A DNA stretch of 16,159 nucleotides, from assembly GCA_038240015.1 (NCBI GenBank), contig JBBSEF010000065.1, positions 1 to 16,159 on the forward strand, in the 5' to 3' direction. Shown piece by piece: positions 14,641 through 16,159 of the stretch. Positions within the stretch are counted from its first letter, which is position 1; each line of letters begins with the position of its first letter. The stretch is from CAHJXF01 sp038240015 (GTDB lineage Bacteria; Pseudomonadota; Gammaproteobacteria; Burkholderiales; Burkholderiaceae_D). The position numbers and the translations under genes are program-made. The notes beneath the pieces were generated by a model, which ran no database searches, was not told the origin of the DNA, and saw only the letters and a program-made list of their open reading frames with translations.

Positions 14641-15009
14641 ATGGAACCGCTGCTCGTGATGCAAACCGCCACCTGGCTTCTGGTCATCACCGCTTTGGGT
14701 GGATTGGTGATGGCCGGCATTCGCTTTGCCAAGGATACGAATCCGCCGAGCTGGCTGGCCATGCTGCACGGTTTTCTCGCTGGGGCCGCGGTGACGCTGC
14801 TGCTGTATGCGGCGTTGACGGTCGGCTTGCCCCGCATGGCGGTCTGGGCGCTGGTCCTTCTTCTGCTCGCTGCGGCAGGCGGCGTGGTTCTGAATCTGGG
14901 GTATCAGCTCAAGAGCATGCCGTTGCCCAAGCCGGTGGTCATCGTGCACGCGGTCATCGCGATCATCGGATTCGTGCTGCTGCTCATCGCGACGTTGTCG
15001 AAGTCGTAG
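14641..15009 (+). CDS. Small four-helix integral membrane protein, function unknown
   Basis: 122 residues with four predicted membrane helices at about 5-25, 38-58, 66-89 and 99-119. I do not recognise the family. It looks like an internal duplication. Helices 2 and 4 share the pattern Pro, seven residues, then His, then Gly or Ala: PSWLAMLHGFLAG and PKPVVIVHAVIAI, with His43 and His103 in matching places. Each pair is joined by a short polar loop (FAKDTNPPS and YQLKSMPLPK). Paired membrane histidines can bind haem or metal in other small membrane proteins, but nothing else here proves that. The start follows a strong GGAGGA site. It has the same orientation as the carboxylase operon but is separated from it by 163 bp holding the toxin remnant, so it is probably expressed on its own. 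Confidence 0.75.
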   Translation: MEPLLVMQTATWLLVITALGGLVMAGIRFAKDTNPPSWLAMLHGFLAGAAVTLLLYAALTVGLPRMAVWALVLLLLAAAGGVVLNLGYQLKSMPLPKPVVIVHAVIAIIGFVLLLIATLSKS

Positions 15010-15092
15010 GAAGAATGAATTACTGTGCGCGAAACCGTATTCCTTCTCGCCTCGTATAACTCTGCAACATCAATAAACCGAGGGTTTGCAGA

Positions 15093-15335
15093 TTGGCAGA
15101 TGCATACGATGTATTACGGTTCGCGATTCGCGGACACAATGCGGTGCGGACGCGGTTGCTGCGCGCGATGGAATTCCTGTTCAAAGGCGAACCGTCCCGG
15201 GTTCCGCTCAAGGACCTGATAGAGGAATTCGATCTCGCGCATCAGCGCCTGATGGTTTCGCTCGGGCTCGTCGCCGAGCTCGGACCGGCGCCCCTGCCGC
15301 TGATACCGCAACCCCCGGGCGACAAGCTTCGGTAG
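15093..15335 (+). CDS. Hypothetical 80-residue protein
   Basis: A TTG-start reading frame with a GAGGG about eight bases upstream. Most codons end in G or C, as in the neighbouring genes, which supports coding. The product is soluble and mostly helical (DVLRFAIRGHNAVRTRLLRAM, then PLKDLIEEFDLAHQRLMVSL) with a Pro-rich C-terminus. There is no signal peptide, membrane helix or motif I recognise. A TATAAC at 15055-15060 could be a -10 box for it, but no -35 is clear. It converges with the possible minus-strand ORF that ends at 15355. It could be a small regulatory or structural protein; no function is assigned. Confidence 0.5.
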   Translation: MADAYDVLRFAIRGHNAVRTRLLRAMEFLFKGEPSRVPLKDLIEEFDLAHQRLMVSLGLVAELGPAPLPLIPQPPGDKLR

Positions 15336-15354
15336 CGCGCGGATATTCCGGAAG

Positions 15355-15609
15355 TCACCCTCTGCCGAGCCTGCGCGACACCGCATCGGCGCAGACCCTC
15401 GGCGTCTTCGCAAGTTCGCCGTCCCACATCGCGGCTATCGTCGCGTGCGGCAGCCGCGCTGCGAACATCAGGCCGGTCGCGGTATTGAGCAGCGACATCT
15501 CGGTGTCGGTCGGATCGTTCGATTGCAATACCCGGCCGGCCGACTTGTTCTGGAGCCGCCACGGTGCGACGATCGCTCCGCCGCAGGTTTCGTTTTCCTT
15601 CGCGGACAA
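15355..15609 (-). CDS. Possible small hypothetical protein (84 residues)
   Basis: A minus-strand frame with TTG start at 15609 and TGA at 15355-15357. About four in five codons end in G or C and the product looks protein-like (TATGLMFAARLPHATIAAMW near the middle), so it may be real. Against it, the start would lie only 26 bp from the divergent ATG of the metallo-beta-lactamase-fold gene, leaving no room for two promoters. An internal ATG (at 15498, 47-residue product) may be the true start. I recognise no family. Apart from this frame the 300 bp from 15336 to 15635 hold nothing else I can identify. Confidence 0.35.
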   Translation of the reverse strand: MSAKENETCGGAIVAPWRLQNKSAGRVLQSNDPTDTEMSLLNTATGLMFAARLPHATIAAMWDGELAKTPRVCADAVSRRLGRG

Positions 15610-15635
15610 TCCGCCGGACCTTGCAGGGGACCTTC

Positions 15636-16159
15636 ATGACTGCGCAAAAGAAATTCGCATCGCAGGCCGACCTCGAAGAAAAGAAAATCACCTTCGAGCG
15701 CCTGTCCGAACACGCCTGGGCCTACACCGCCGAAGGCGATCCCAATACCGGCATCGTGATCGGCGACAACGCGGTATTGGTCGCCGACACGCAGGCGACG
15801 CCGGTGATGGCGAAGGACGTGATTCGTCGCATTCGCGAGGTGAGCGACAAGCCCATCAAGTACGTGGTGCTCACGCACTACCACGCGGTACGCGTGCTCG
15901 GCGCGTCCGCGTACGGCGCGCAGGAAGTGATCGCGAGTGCGGACACGCGCGATCTCATCGTCGAGCGCGGCGAAGCCGACATGAAAAGCGAGATCGAGCG
16001 CTTTCCCCGCCTCTTCCAAGCGGTCGAGAGCATTCCGGGTCTGACCTGGCCGACGCTGACGTTCAAGGGCGAGATGACGCTGTGGCTCGGCAAGCTCGAA
16101 GTCAAGTTGATGCAGCTCGGCCGCGGCCACACCAAGGGCGATACGGTGGTCTGGATTCC
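15636..16159 (+). CDS. Metallo-beta-lactamase-fold hydrolase, 5' part
   Basis: The first 174 residues of a gene that runs off the window. AGGGGA at 15625-15630 sets the ATG at 15636. The fold is recognisable from GDPNTGIVIGDNAVLVADTQ (a usual strand and Asp), IKYVVLTHYHAVRVLGAS at the metal motif, and LGRGHTKGDTVVWI, which holds the third His (His165). In the HxHxDH motif the first two His are kept (His81, His83), but the Asp is Val85 and the next His is Arg86. No signal peptide is visible, so it is probably cytoplasmic. The family includes thioesterases, lactonases and quinoprotein-linked hydrolases; the substrate cannot be named. The altered motif may mark a distinct subfamily and not a dead copy, since the rest is well kept. 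Confidence 0.8.
   Translation, partial: MTAQKKFASQADLEEKKITFERLSEHAWAYTAEGDPNTGIVIGDNAVLVADTQATPVMAKDVIRRIREVSDKPIKYVVLTHYHAVRVLGASAYGAQEVIASADTRDLIVERGEADMKSEIERFPRLFQAVESIPGLTWPTLTFKGEMTLWLGKLEVKLMQLGRGHTKGDTVVWI

Noticed and set aside
15055..15060. TATAAC as a promoter -10 box
   Set aside because: No -35 element at a suitable distance, and no extended -10; kept only as a remark for the small ORF.
1..16159. CRISPR array, insertion sequence or integration site at the tRNA
   Set aside because: No regular repeats or transposase or integrase motifs were seen, and no copy of the tRNA 3' end appears elsewhere in the window.

Overview
The window is GC-rich and reads as a chromosomal segment of a proteobacterium, most likely a betaproteobacterium (Burkholderiales or a neighbour). 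The grounds are an initiator tRNA-fMet very close to the E. coli one, an exosortase-type PEP-CTERM protein, a Liu/Atu-type acyl-CoA carboxylase operon, and a GTP cyclohydrolase I of the SACSHH subtype. No rRNA, insertion sequence, CRISPR array or phage gene is visible. The lineage is inferred from gene content only.

Layout. 1-69 is the tail of a flavin-disulfide oxidoreductase. 152-1135 is a YeeE/YedE sulfur-transport-type membrane protein. 1228-1529 is a small exported EF-hand protein whose frame is broken by an apparent one-base deletion near its 3' end. 1580-1656 is tRNA-fMet, with a close-set promoter and a strong intrinsic terminator.

The minus-strand block 7997 to 1726 is the accessory part. 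It holds a 1171-residue DUF4062-like / nSTAND1 NTPase / transmembrane / TPR protein, a PEP-CTERM surface protein, and a protein combining TPR-like (TRAFs-binding/DUF4071-like), SLOG-like and class III nucleotide cyclase regions. All three point the same way with gaps of 92 and 30 bp. This is the best candidate for an undescribed signalling or conflict system: a STAND sensor next to a cyclase that carries its own nucleotide-sensor-like domain. The link between them is inference from order and domain content.

Divergent from that block are folE (8123-8839) and a tight catabolic operon (8884-14477): carboxyltransferase, methylglutaconyl-CoA-type hydratase, biotin carboxylase/carrier, and acyl-CoA dehydrogenase. 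These are the four enzyme types of the leucine/isovalerate (Liu) and acyclic terpene (Atu) routes. The window does not show which route it is, and no HMG-CoA lyase or regulator is present. Directly after the operon lies a degenerate piece of a VapC/FitB-type PIN toxin.

The last 1.5 kb holds a 122-residue four-helix membrane protein with an internal duplication, a small unrecognised ORF, a possible small minus-strand ORF, and the first 174 residues of a metallo-beta-lactamase-fold protein with an altered metal motif.
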